Shown one piece after another: positions 18,501-26,325 of a stretch of 64,000 nt of DNA; positions within the stretch are counted from its first letter, which is position 1; the number at the start of each line of letters is the position of its first letter. The stretch spans positions 4,092,001 through 4,156,000 of the forward strand of contig NZ_CP108938.1 of NCBI RefSeq assembly GCF_036347135.1, in the 5' to 3' direction. The notes beneath the pieces were generated by a model. That model worked only from the letters and a program-made list of their open reading frames with translations. It made no database searches and was not told where the DNA came from. Position numbers and translations under genes: made by a program. This DNA is from Streptomyces sp. NBC_00775. Lineage in GTDB: Bacteria > Actinomycetota > Actinomycetes > Streptomycetales > Streptomycetaceae.

Positions 18501-19700
18501 ATGACGCGGAGCCCCGCTACCCCGATGCCTGCCCCCCATGAGCGCCGTCGTCTGCGCGAGGCCAAGTCGCTGACTCAGGCCGACGTCGCCGCCCGGGTGG
18601 GCGTCACGCACGAGACGGTGCGCTCGTGGGAGACCGGCCGTACGACACCGCGCGGCAGCACACGGGAAGCGTACGTACAGCTGCTGACCGAGCCGACCGA
18701 GCCCGCTGACACCGGGGCCGAGGTGACCGTTCGTCACGAGCAGGCCGTTCCGGCGCTGGTGGGCGCCGGCGCGACACCTCACGCCGATCACGCCGATCAC
18801 CCCGATCACCCCGATCACCCCGAACGTGCCGAACGTGCCGAACGTGCCGAACGCGCCGAGGAGCAGCCGCCCGAGGGCGTGGAATCCGCGCTCCCGGTGC
18901 CTTCGCTGACGCCCACTCAGGCCTTCGACGCCCTGTACGCGTTCTGCGCCCCCGCCCTCGTACGGCAGACGTATCTGCTCACCGGGCGGCGTGAGCTGGC
19001 ACGGGAGTCCGTGGAGAAGGCCTTTCAACTGGCCTGGCACCGCTGGCCCGAGGTGGCCGTGGACCGGGATCCGGCCGGGTGGGTGCGGGCGACGGCGTAC
19101 GAGTACGCGCTCTCCCCCTGGCACCGGATGCGCCTGCGGCACCGGCACCCGGAGGCACCGCCCGCCGATGCCGCCGACCGCGCGCTGCTCGACGTACTCC
19201 TGAAGCTGCCGCCCGTGTACCGGCGCACGCTGCTGCTGTACGACGGGGTCGGGCTCGATCTGCCGGAGACCGCGGCCGAGACGGAGGCGAGCACGCCCGC
19301 GGCGGCGGGCCGGCTGCTGCATGCGCGTGCGGCCGTCGCGGCGCGCCTGCCGGAGCTGGCGGTGCCTCAGGAACTGCACCGGCGGCTCGCCGAACTCGCG
19401 AGCATCGAGCGGCTGCGGGCGGCGAAGCCCCGCACGGTCCGCTGGGGCGGCGAACGCCGCGCCCGGCACTGGACCCGCGCGGCCATCGCCTTCACGGTCC
19501 TCCTCATCGGCGCCACGACGCTGACGCTCCGGACGGCCCCGGACCACTACGAGGCGCCGCTGGCCCCGGGCGAAACGGTGCAGGGCGTACCCCCTCGGGC
19601 CGCCCCGGGCCCCTTGTCCCACGCGGAGCTCAAACTCCACGCCAAGCTGAAGTCGGAGACGGTCAACGGCCCGGAAAGGCTGGTCCCGGAGAACTGGTGA
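18501..19700 (+). CDS. XRE HTH protein with sigma-70-like middle and membrane helix
   Basis: A 399-aa protein. Residues 10-60 are an XRE helix-turn-helix (LREAKSLTQADVAARVGVTHETVRSW). A Glu/His/Asp/Arg linker with HADHADHPDHPDHPERAERAERAERAE repeat units follows. Then comes a region like ECF sigma factors: region-2-like (ALYAFCAPALVRQTYLLTGRRELARESVEKAFQLAWHRW) and region-4-like (LLDVLLKLPPVYRRTLLLYDGVGLDLPETAAETE). A single membrane helix (AAIAFTVLLIGATTLTL) and short outer tail end it. The ATG at 18501 follows GGGGTG. It may be a membrane-tethered regulator; DNA target and signal unknown. Confidence 0.85.
   Translation: MTRSPATPMPAPHERRRLREAKSLTQADVAARVGVTHETVRSWETGRTTPRGSTREAYVQLLTEPTEPADTGAEVTVRHEQAVPALVGAGATPHADHADHPDHPDHPERAERAERAERAEEQPPEGVESALPVPSLTPTQAFDALYAFCAPALVRQTYLLTGRRELARESVEKAFQLAWHRWPEVAVDRDPAGWVRATAYEYALSPWHRMRLRHRHPEAPPADAADRALLDVLLKLPPVYRRTLLLYDGVGLDLPETAAETEASTPAAAGRLLHARAAVAARLPELAVPQELHRRLAELASIERLRAAKPRTVRWGGERRARHWTRAAIAFTVLLIGATTLTLRTAPDHYEAPLAPGETVQGVPPRAAPGPLSHAELKLHAKLKSETVNGPERLVPENW
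18778..18862 (+). repeat. In-frame 9-bp tandem repeats
   Basis: Units of cacgccgat/caccccgat change into cgtgccgaa units inside the linker of the HTH/sigma-like gene and encode HAD/HPD and RAE tripeptides. The 9-bp period keeps frame, so unit number can vary by slippage without truncating the protein. Confidence 0.85.
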
Positions 19701-19761
19701 GGCCGCGACGCCGCTCGGACTGCCGACGCCGCTGAGGCCCGTACCGGTGCTTCTGTGGGCC

Positions 19762-19809
19762 AACGCCGGTGGGCCCGCACCCAACAAGGGGTGCGGGCCC
19801 ACCGGCGTT
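19762..19809. terminator. Strong bidirectional terminator after sucD
   Basis: A perfect 21-bp stem (19762-19782 with 19789-19809; loop AACAAG) lies 22 bp beyond the sucD stop and about 60 bp after the convergent HTH/sigma-like gene. Confidence 0.9.
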
Positions 19810-19831
19810 CAGCTGAATTACGCTAAGAAGT

Positions 19832-20716
19832 TCAGCCCGCGAGGATCTCGCGCGCCAGCTTCGCCGTCTCGGTCGGCGTCTTGCCGACCTTGACACCGGC
19901 GGCCTCGAGGGCCTCCTTCTTCGCGGCGGCCGTGCCGGAGGAGCCGGAGACGATGGCGCCGGCGTGGCCCATGGTCTTGCCCTCGGGCGCGGTGAAGCCG
20001 GCGACGTAGCCGACGACCGGCTTCGTCACGTTCTTCGCGATGAAGTCCGCCGCACGCTCCTCGGCGTCGCCGCCGATCTCACCGATCATGACGATCAGGT
20101 CGGTGTCGGGGTCGGCCTCGAACGCGGCGAGCGCGTCGATGTGCGTCGTACCGATGACCGGGTCGCCACCGATGCCGACGGCGGACGAGAAGCCGATGTC
20201 ACGGAGCTCGTACATCATCTGGTACGTCAGCGTGCCGGACTTCGAGACCAGGCCGATGCGGCCCGGCTTCGTGATGTCGCCCGGGATGATGCCGGCGTTC
20301 GACTGGCCCGGGGTGATGAGACCGGGGCAGTTCGGGCCGATGATGCGGGTCTTGTTGCCCTTCGACTTCGCGTACGCCCAGAAGGCGGCGGAGTCGTGGA
20401 CGGCGATGCCCTCGGTGATGACGACCGCGAGGGGGATCTCCGCGTCGATCGCCTCGACGACGGCGGCCTTCGCGAAGGCCGGCGGCACGAAGAGGACGGA
20501 CACGTTGGCGCCGGTCTTCTCCATCGCCTCGGCGACCGTGCCGAAGACGGGGATCTCGGTGCCGTCGATGTCGACGGACGTGCCCGCCTTGCGCGGGTTG
20601 ACACCGCCGACGATGTTCGTGCCGTCGGCCAGCATGAGCTTGGTGTGCTTCATGCCCGTGGCACCGGTCATGCCCTGGACGATGACCTTGCTGTCCTTGT
20701 TGAGGAAGATAGCCAT
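19832..20716 (-). CDS. sucD: Succinate-CoA ligase (ADP-forming) alpha subunit
   Basis: A 294-aa SucD. With SucC it converts succinyl-CoA to succinate while phosphorylating ADP or GDP in the TCA cycle. [21 protein letters not shown] starts the CoA-binding domain; [11 protein letters not shown] and the phosphohistidine motif [12 protein letters not shown] are present. The ATG at 20716 lies 22 bp after the sucC stop, in one operon. A strong hairpin ends the transcript. Confidence 0.98.
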   Translation of the reverse strand: MAIFLNKDSKVIVQGMTGATGMKHTKLMLADGTNIVGGVNPRKAGTSVDIDGTEIPVFGTVAEAMEKTGANVSVLFVPPAFAKAAVVEAIDAEIPLAVVITEGIAVHDSAAFWAYAKSKGNKTRIIGPNCPGLITPGQSNAGIIPGDITKPGRIGLVSKSGTLTYQMMYELRDIGFSSAVGIGGDPVIGTTHIDALAAFEADPDTDLIVMIGEIGGDAEERAADFIAKNVTKPVVGYVAGFTAPEGKTMGHAGAIVSGSSGTAAAKKEALEAAGVKVGKTPTETAKLAREILAG

Positions 20717-20738
20717 GGCTGTGGTTTTCCCTCGTCCC

Positions 20739-21917
20739 TTACTTGGCCGCGGCCAGCTCGGCGGCCTTGTCGGCCGCGCCGTCCATGGTGTCCACGCGCT
20801 GCACGAGCGGGTGGTTGGCGTCCGACAGGATCTTGCGACCCAGCTCGGCGTTGTTGCCGTCGAGGCGCACGACCAGGGGCTTGGTGACTTCCTCGCCCTT
20901 GTCCTTGAGCAGCTGAAGCGCCTGGACGATGCCGTTGGCGACCTCGTCACAGGCGGTGATGCCACCGAAGACGTTGACGAAGACGGACTTGACGTCCGGG
21001 TCGCCGAGGATGATCTCCAGGCCGTTCGCCATGACCGCGGCGGAGGCGCCGCCGCCGATGTCGAGGAAGTTGGCCGGCTTCACGCCGCCGTGGTTCTCAC
21101 CGGCGTACGCGACGACGTCCAGGGTGCTCATGACGAGACCCGCGCCGTTGCCGATGATGCCGACCTCGCCGTCGAGCTTGACGTAGTTGAGGTTCTTGGC
21201 CTTGGCGGCGGCCTCGAGCGGGTTGGCCGCCGCGTGGTCGACGAGCGCCTCGTGGTCCGGCTGGCGGAACTCGGCGTTCTCGTCCAGGGACACCTTGCCG
21301 TCAAGGGCGATGACCTTGCCGGAGGCGACCTTGGCCAGCGGGTTGACCTCGACGAGGAGGGCGTCCTCCTTGATGAAGGTGTCCCACAGCGTCACCAGGA
21401 TCTCGGCGACCTGCTCGGCCACCTCGGCCGGGAACTTCGCCTGGGCGACGATCTCGCGGGCCTTCTCGATCGAGACGCCCTCGTTGGCGTCGACCGGGAC
21501 CTTCGCGAGGGCCTCGGGGTTCTCCTCCGCGACGACCTCGATCTCCACGCCGCCCTGGACGGACGCCATGGCGAGGAAGGTGCGGTTAGTGCGGTCGAGG
21601 AGGTACGAGACGTAGTACTCCTCGACGATCTCGGGCGCGGTCTCGGCGATCATCACCTTGTGGACCGTGTGGCCCTTGATGTCCATGCCGAGGATGTCCG
21701 TCGCGCGGGCGACGGCCTCGTCCGGGGTGGCGGCGAGCTTCACGCCACCGGCCTTTCCACGGCCACCGACCTTCACCTGGGCCTTGACGACGGACTTGCC
21801 GCCAAGACGCTCGGTCGCCTCGCGGGCTGCCTCAGGCGTGTCAATGACTTCACCGGCCAGCACCGGTACACCGTGCTTGGCGAAGAGGTCCCTCGCCTGG
21901 TACTCGAACAGGTCCAC
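20739..21917 (-). CDS. sucC: Succinate-CoA ligase (ADP-forming) beta subunit
   Basis: A 392-aa SucC with an N-terminal ATP-grasp domain ([40 protein letters not shown]) and C-terminal CoA-ligase domain ([26 protein letters not shown]). It starts with GTG at 21917 and is the first gene of sucC-sucD. A candidate promoter lies about 130 bp upstream. Full length and all family motifs are intact. Confidence 0.98.
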   Translation of the reverse strand: MDLFEYQARDLFAKHGVPVLAGEVIDTPEAAREATERLGGKSVVKAQVKVGGRGKAGGVKLAATPDEAVARATDILGMDIKGHTVHKVMIAETAPEIVEEYYVSYLLDRTNRTFLAMASVQGGVEIEVVAEENPEALAKVPVDANEGVSIEKAREIVAQAKFPAEVAEQVAEILVTLWDTFIKEDALLVEVNPLAKVASGKVIALDGKVSLDENAEFRQPDHEALVDHAAANPLEAAAKAKNLNYVKLDGEVGIIGNGAGLVMSTLDVVAYAGENHGGVKPANFLDIGGGASAAVMANGLEIILGDPDVKSVFVNVFGGITACDEVANGIVQALQLLKDKGEEVTKPLVVRLDGNNAELGRKILSDANHPLVQRVDTMDGAADKAAELAAAK

Positions 21918-22045
21918 GCGCGTCCGTCCCTATCAGTGATCTCGCGGTTCGTTGGATGCGTGGGCGTGCCGCGAAGGGCAACGTGACGTCCGCTGTCACA
22001 AGGGTGGCGCACACGGTGTCCGAGCGCGCGGCATGTCCGTCTCGC

Positions 22046-22075
22046 AGGTTATCGCCGCTTCCCGCGCGTCCCTAA
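22046..22075 (-). promoter_or_regulatory. Candidate sucC promoter
   Basis: On the minus strand TTAGGG (22075-22070) and TAACCT (22051-22046) are separated by 18 bp, predicting a leader of about 120 nt before the sucC GTG. Confidence 0.4.
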
Positions 22076-22115
22076 ATCGCAGCTCACAGATGAGCGGTGA
22101 TACCTGTCACAGAGC

Positions 22116-22205
22116 GGGCCTCACCAGGCTGGGGTTTACCTGGTGAGGCCCCTCGAAGGGCCCCGAAGGGGCCCAGGGAGGGCGGTCCCCACCCCAATGG
22201 GGACC
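22116..22205. terminator. Pair of terminator-like hairpins
   Basis: GGGCCTCACCAGG (22116-22128) pairs perfectly with CCTGGTGAGGCCC (22139-22151). A second stem, GGTCCCC/GGGGACC (22184-22190 and 22199-22205), lies closer to the secreted-protein gene whose transcript would run into both. Confidence 0.65.
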
Positions 22206-22349
22206 ACCCGGCCCATCCGCGAGGTTTCGGCCGGACGGACCGATGGGTTTCGGCCGTCCGGGTGTGTGGCCCCGCGGAGTCGTTCGTGTGCCGTGCGACG
22301 GCTTCGCCGGTCGTCGTCGTACGCCGTCGTACGGCCAGGCGGGTGGGCG

Positions 22350-23867
22350 TCAGATGCTGTACGTGCCGTACTGGGCGCCGTGCAGGTAGCTCGGGGCGAC
22401 CGAGTCGGCCACGCCCTGGACGCCGCCGACGGCGTTGCCCGCGAGGGGGCCGCCGGTCGCCTCGACGGTTCCGGTCAGGTCCTGCGCGAGGGCACCCGCC
22501 TGGCCGGCGACACCACCCGCGAACGGGTCGGCCTCACCGATCACACCGCCCGCGAACGGCCGCACGTCGCCCGTGACGCCGTACGCCAGCCCGGTGGCAC
22601 TGCCCCCGACGCCCGCCACGACCGGCTGCACGAGGTCCACGACCGGCCGCACCGCGCCGACGACACCCCCGGCGAAGGGCCGCACGTCGTCGCCGACGAC
22701 ACCCTGCGCGAACGGGGCGACCTGGCCCGTGACGCCGTACGCGAGCGTTCCCGCGTCGCCCACGACACCGCCCGCGAAGGGCTGGACGTCACCGGCCACG
22801 CCGTACGCCAGCGCGCCCGTGTCCCCGACGGACTGCCCGGCGACCGGGACGACACCGTGCACGGCGGTGGCGGCGACGGGCGGCAGGACGGCGGCGACGG
22901 TGTCGTCGGCGACCTGCCCGACGAGGCCTCCGGCGAACGGCCGCACGTCACCGACGGCGCCGTACGCCAGTGCCGTCGCGTGTCCGACGGCGTGGTCCAC
23001 GACCGGGGTGACGCCGTGGACGGCGGTGGCGGCGACCGGCGGCAGGACGGCGGCGGCGGTCTCGTCGACGACCGGGATCGCGAGGCCGGTGGCGGTGCCG
23101 ACGGCGCCCTGGACCTGCGCGGGGGCGCCGGTGACGGTCCTGCGGGCGCCGGTCACCGTGTCGCCCGCCGTGTTTCCTGCGGTGTTTCCTGCGGTGTTTC
23201 CTGCCGTGGCGACGGTCTGCTGGACCTTGGTCTGCGCGGCGGACGGCACGGCGGCGGCAGTGCGCTGGGCGGCCGCGAGCCTGCTCTGCGCCCCGGCGAG
23301 GGCCTCCTCCAGCTCCGGCGCGAAGGCCGCGAGGGGGCCGAACAGGTAGTCGATCTCGTCCTGCGGGGCGCTGACGTCGGCGACGGTCTCCCGGGCCTTG
23401 CCGGTGCCGTGCTCCGCGGTGGCGGCAACGGCGGCCTTGGCCTGCGAGAGAGGGGTCACGGAGGAGACCTCGGCGTCGACGTAGCGGCGGGCGTGGTCGG
23501 CGGTCTTCGTGGCCGCGGTCTTCACCGGCGCGGCCTTCTGGGCGGTGGACGTGACGGTGGTAGCCGTCGACTGCGCCTTGGCGGCGGTGCCCGTGACGGT
23601 CGAGGTCGCGCCGTCGACGGCCGAGCCGTCGGTAACGCCGTGGGTGACGCCGGAGACCGTGCTCTGCACGTCGTTCGTCACGTTCCCGACGACGCCGTCG
23701 ACGGTGTCGGTGACCGTGCCGACGGTGTCGGTCAGGTCGACACTCACGTCGGAAGTGGACAGGGACGACGAGGGCAGCTCGTCCGCGCTGGCGACGGCGG
23801 AGCCGAGCGCCCACGCGCCGGTGACACCGGCGGCTATGACGATGGAACGGCGGATGTTCTTGTTCAT
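22350..23867 (-). CDS. Secreted repeat protein with PFAGGVVG motifs
   Basis: A 505-aa protein with a signal peptide (MNKNIRRSIVIAAGVTGAWALGSAVASA-DE). The mature part is nearly all Ala, Val, Gly, Thr and Asp. The first third is Thr/Val-rich; the last half repeats a unit of roughly 20-35 residues approximating (T/A)LAYGVxGDVxPFAGGVVG, with VLPPVAATAVHGVxPV spacers occurring twice. There is no LPXTG signal or C-terminal membrane helix; it ends YLHGAQYGTYSI. AAGGAT precedes the ATG. I do not recognise an enzymatic domain. It looks like a secreted, possibly surface-associated structural protein. The next gene upstream encodes a similar, shorter protein. Confidence 0.82.
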   Translation of the reverse strand: MNKNIRRSIVIAAGVTGAWALGSAVASADELPSSSLSTSDVSVDLTDTVGTVTDTVDGVVGNVTNDVQSTVSGVTHGVTDGSAVDGATSTVTGTAAKAQSTATTVTSTAQKAAPVKTAATKTADHARRYVDAEVSSVTPLSQAKAAVAATAEHGTGKARETVADVSAPQDEIDYLFGPLAAFAPELEEALAGAQSRLAAAQRTAAAVPSAAQTKVQQTVATAGNTAGNTAGNTAGDTVTGARRTVTGAPAQVQGAVGTATGLAIPVVDETAAAVLPPVAATAVHGVTPVVDHAVGHATALAYGAVGDVRPFAGGLVGQVADDTVAAVLPPVAATAVHGVVPVAGQSVGDTGALAYGVAGDVQPFAGGVVGDAGTLAYGVTGQVAPFAQGVVGDDVRPFAGGVVGAVRPVVDLVQPVVAGVGGSATGLAYGVTGDVRPFAGGVIGEADPFAGGVAGQAGALAQDLTGTVEATGGPLAGNAVGGVQGVADSVAPSYLHGAQYGTYSI

Positions 23868-24035
23868 GGGTACGTCAGATCCTTCGGGATTCCGAGAGTT
23901 CGGGACATTCCGGGAATTCGCGGTGCTTTCCGGCGAATTCCGGGGCGTCCGTCCGGGGATCGGAGAGGTGTCCGGACGGCGGGCAGACCTGTTCCGCCCC
24001 CGCGCGGCAGGTCGTTCAGCGGGGGAAGGGCTGCC

Positions 24036-24962
24036 CTAGCCGGGGAAAACGGGAATGTCCCGGTACCTGTCCCGGGTCTCGGCCGCGGCCATCACCGCGG
24101 AGGCACCGGGCGCGAGCCGCAGCGGCGCCCGGTGGTCAGAAGTGACGGCATGCGGATCGCCGTGCCGCGGCGCACCGTCGCTGACCGCGGACCGGTCGCC
24201 CAGCGCACCGGTCGGGTCGCCGGGGGGTGCCTGGTGAGCGGGGGCCTGTCCCGGCCGTACGCCGCCGTGGTCACGGCGCACGGCGACACCGTCACCGATG
24301 TCCACGCCGGGGCCGCTCGGGCCGTACGCGGCGGGGGTGGCGGATATGTCCGGTCGCCGCCCCACGTCGTGCGCGACCGTCGCGCTCGGCTGCCCCGTCA
24401 CCCCGCTCGACGCCTGCGGCGCCGAAGCGGCCGGAGGAGTCGGCGCACCCGCACCAGGGAGCACGGGCAGGCCCGGCAGGGGCGGCAGCACCTCCGGCGG
24501 GGCTTCGGCCAGCCCACCGGTGACCGTCTTCACCAGACCACCGACCGGCCGTACGACGCTGTCGGCGGCCGGCGGGACGACGCTGTCGCCGACCGGCCGG
24601 CTGATCCGGCGAGCGGTGTCGGTGACGTGCGCGACCGTCCCGGTGACGTGCTGGACGCCGCTGGAGGGGGTCGAGTCAACCTTCGGGTTGGTCTTCGGGT
24701 TGGCCTTCGGGTTGGCCTTCGGGTTGGCCTTCGAGGCGTCGGAGGCCGGCTCGACGGCCTGTCCCACCGCACTCTTCACCGACCCGACGACCCGCGCCGG
24801 AGTCGTGGGCACCACCCCGTCGGCGGCGTGCGCCTGCTCCCCGCAGAGGAACCCGAGCGCGAACAACCCGCCCACCAGCAGCACCACTTGCAGCGCACGC
24901 CGTCCGGCCGCCGTACGCATCACGCGCAGAGCGGCACCGGGCAGTGCGGCTGACAGGGTCAA
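24036..24962 (-). CDS. Secreted low-complexity protein with KANP repeats
   Basis: About 308 aa if started at the TTG at 24962, which has GGGAGGA 9 nt upstream; a GTG at 24923 or ATG at 24920 are alternatives just before the hydrophobic core. Signal region ALQVVLLVGGLFALGFLCGEQAHA-AD. The mature protein contains four tandem KANP/KTNP units, a PVGDSVVPPAADSVVRPVGGLVKTVTGGL segment reminiscent of its downstream neighbour, and a Pro/Asp/His/Arg-rich tail. No catalytic motif or cell-wall anchor was seen. The gene lies 168 bp upstream of the PFAGGVVG protein gene on the same strand. Start codon uncertain. Confidence 0.65.
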   Translation of the reverse strand: MTLSAALPGAALRVMRTAAGRRALQVVLLVGGLFALGFLCGEQAHAADGVVPTTPARVVGSVKSAVGQAVEPASDASKANPKANPKANPKTNPKVDSTPSSGVQHVTGTVAHVTDTARRISRPVGDSVVPPAADSVVRPVGGLVKTVTGGLAEAPPEVLPPLPGLPVLPGAGAPTPPAASAPQASSGVTGQPSATVAHDVGRRPDISATPAAYGPSGPGVDIGDGVAVRRDHGGVRPGQAPAHQAPPGDPTGALGDRSAVSDGAPRHGDPHAVTSDHRAPLRLAPGASAVMAAAETRDRYRDIPVFPG

Positions 24963-25134
24963 GGGGGAGGGTCCTCCCGTGCGAAGGCGGGTGACGGCGG
25001 CGGATGGTGCGCGACGGCGGGTGAGGGTTGCCGGGTGAAGGCTCTGAGGCCGCGTCGATCCTCGCACGGGGCTCCCGAGGTTGCGCAAGTCCCCTGTTAC
25101 CGATGGGTATGCATGTCCGGGTTTGCCATTCCCC

Positions 25135-26325
25135 TCACCTGGTGTCCGGTATCGGCAGCGGCCGCTTCTCGATCGCCGCCGCCATCACCTCGGGAAACAG
25201 ATCGGGCGTACAGGCGAACGCCGGTGCGCCCAGGGCCGCGAGCGCCGCCGCGTGTTCACGGTCGTACGCGGGCGCCCCCTCGTCGGACAGCGCCAGCAGC
25301 GTCACGAACTGCACCCCGGACGCCTTCATCGCCGCGACCCGCTTCAGCATCTCGTTCCGTATGCCCCCTTCGTAGAGGTCGCTGATGAGCACGACCACCG
25401 TGTCGGCGGGCCGGGTGATCTGCGACTGGCAGTACGCCAGCGCCCTGTTGATGTCCGTGCCGCCGCCGAGCTGGGTGCCGAAGAGGACGTCGACCGGGTC
25501 GTCGAGCTGGTCGGTGAGGTCGACGACCGCCGTGTCGAAGACCACGAGCCGGGTGGAGATGGACCGCATCGACGCGAGGACGGCGCCGAACACGGAGGCG
25601 TAGACGACGGACGCCGCCATCGATCCCGACTGGTCGATGCAGAGGATGACCTCCTTCTTCACGGACTGCGAGGCGCGCCCGTACCCGATCAGCCGCTCGG
25701 GCACGATCGTGCGGTACTCGGGCAGGTAGTGCTTCAGGTTCGCCGCGATCGTGCGGTTCCAGTCGATGTCGTGGTGGCGGGGTCTGCTGATCCGGGCGCT
25801 GCGGTCCAGGGCTCCGGTGAGTGTGGCCCGGGTGCGGGTGGCGAGCCGCTTCTCCAGATCCTCGACGACCTTGCGCACGACGGCCCGCGCGGTCTCCTTC
25901 GTTGTCTCCGGCATGGCCTTGTTGAGGGAGAGGAGCGTGCCCACCAGGTGGACGTCGGCCTCCACCGCCTCCAGCATCTCGGGCTCCAGCAGCAGGGTGG
26001 ACAGCCCGAGCCGGTCGATGGCGTCGCGCTGCATGACCTGGACGACAGACGACGGGAAGTACGTCCGGATGTCCCCGAGCCAGCGCGCGACCGAGGGCGC
26101 CGACGCCCCGAGCCCCGCCGAACGGTCCCGCCCGGGCTGCCCCTTGCCCCCCTTCCCGTACAGCGCGCTGAGCGCCCCGTCCATCGCGGCGTCCTGCCCG
26201 GCGAGCACGCATCCGGTGCCGTCCGCCTCGTCACCGCCGAGCACGAGCCGCCAGCGCCGGAGCCGCTCGTCGCGCACATCGGCCGTACGGGCCGTGCCCG
26301 GCGCGTCCACCGGCACTGCGGTCAT
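25135..26325 (-). CDS. VWA (von Willebrand factor A) domain protein
   Basis: A 396-aa protein. The N-terminal 200 residues are helical and end RHHDIDWNRTIAANLKHYLPEYRTIVPERLIGYGR. The C-terminal VWA domain has an intact MIDAS: CIDQSGSMAAS (DxSxS), the Thr in QLGGGTDINRAL and the Asp in VLISDLYEGG. VWA proteins paired with MoxR ATPases act as adaptors or substrates of the chaperone-like ATPase (family knowledge). The layout resembles E. coli YehP beside YehL. Its ATG overlaps the stop of the DUF5682 gene (ATGA) and is preceded by GGAGGTGG. It is the last gene of the MoxR-DUF5682-VWA operon. Confidence 0.93.
   Translation of the reverse strand: MTAVPVDAPGTARTADVRDERLRRWRLVLGGDEADGTGCVLAGQDAAMDGALSALYGKGGKGQPGRDRSAGLGASAPSVARWLGDIRTYFPSSVVQVMQRDAIDRLGLSTLLLEPEMLEAVEADVHLVGTLLSLNKAMPETTKETARAVVRKVVEDLEKRLATRTRATLTGALDRSARISRPRHHDIDWNRTIAANLKHYLPEYRTIVPERLIGYGRASQSVKKEVILCIDQSGSMAASVVYASVFGAVLASMRSISTRLVVFDTAVVDLTDQLDDPVDVLFGTQLGGGTDINRALAYCQSQITRPADTVVVLISDLYEGGIRNEMLKRVAAMKASGVQFVTLLALSDEGAPAYDREHAAALAALGAPAFACTPDLFPEVMAAAIEKRPLPIPDTR

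Larger units (their letters stand above)
21918..22349. other. Intergenic region upstream of sucC
   Basis: This 432-bp gap carries a candidate sucC promoter and two hairpins (22116-22151, 22184-22205) that could terminate the secreted-protein gene to the right. No gene was seen between 22206 and 22349. Confidence 0.5.

Noticed and set aside
18778..18862. CRISPR array
   Set aside because: Repeats are 9 bp, contiguous and in frame, with no spacers.
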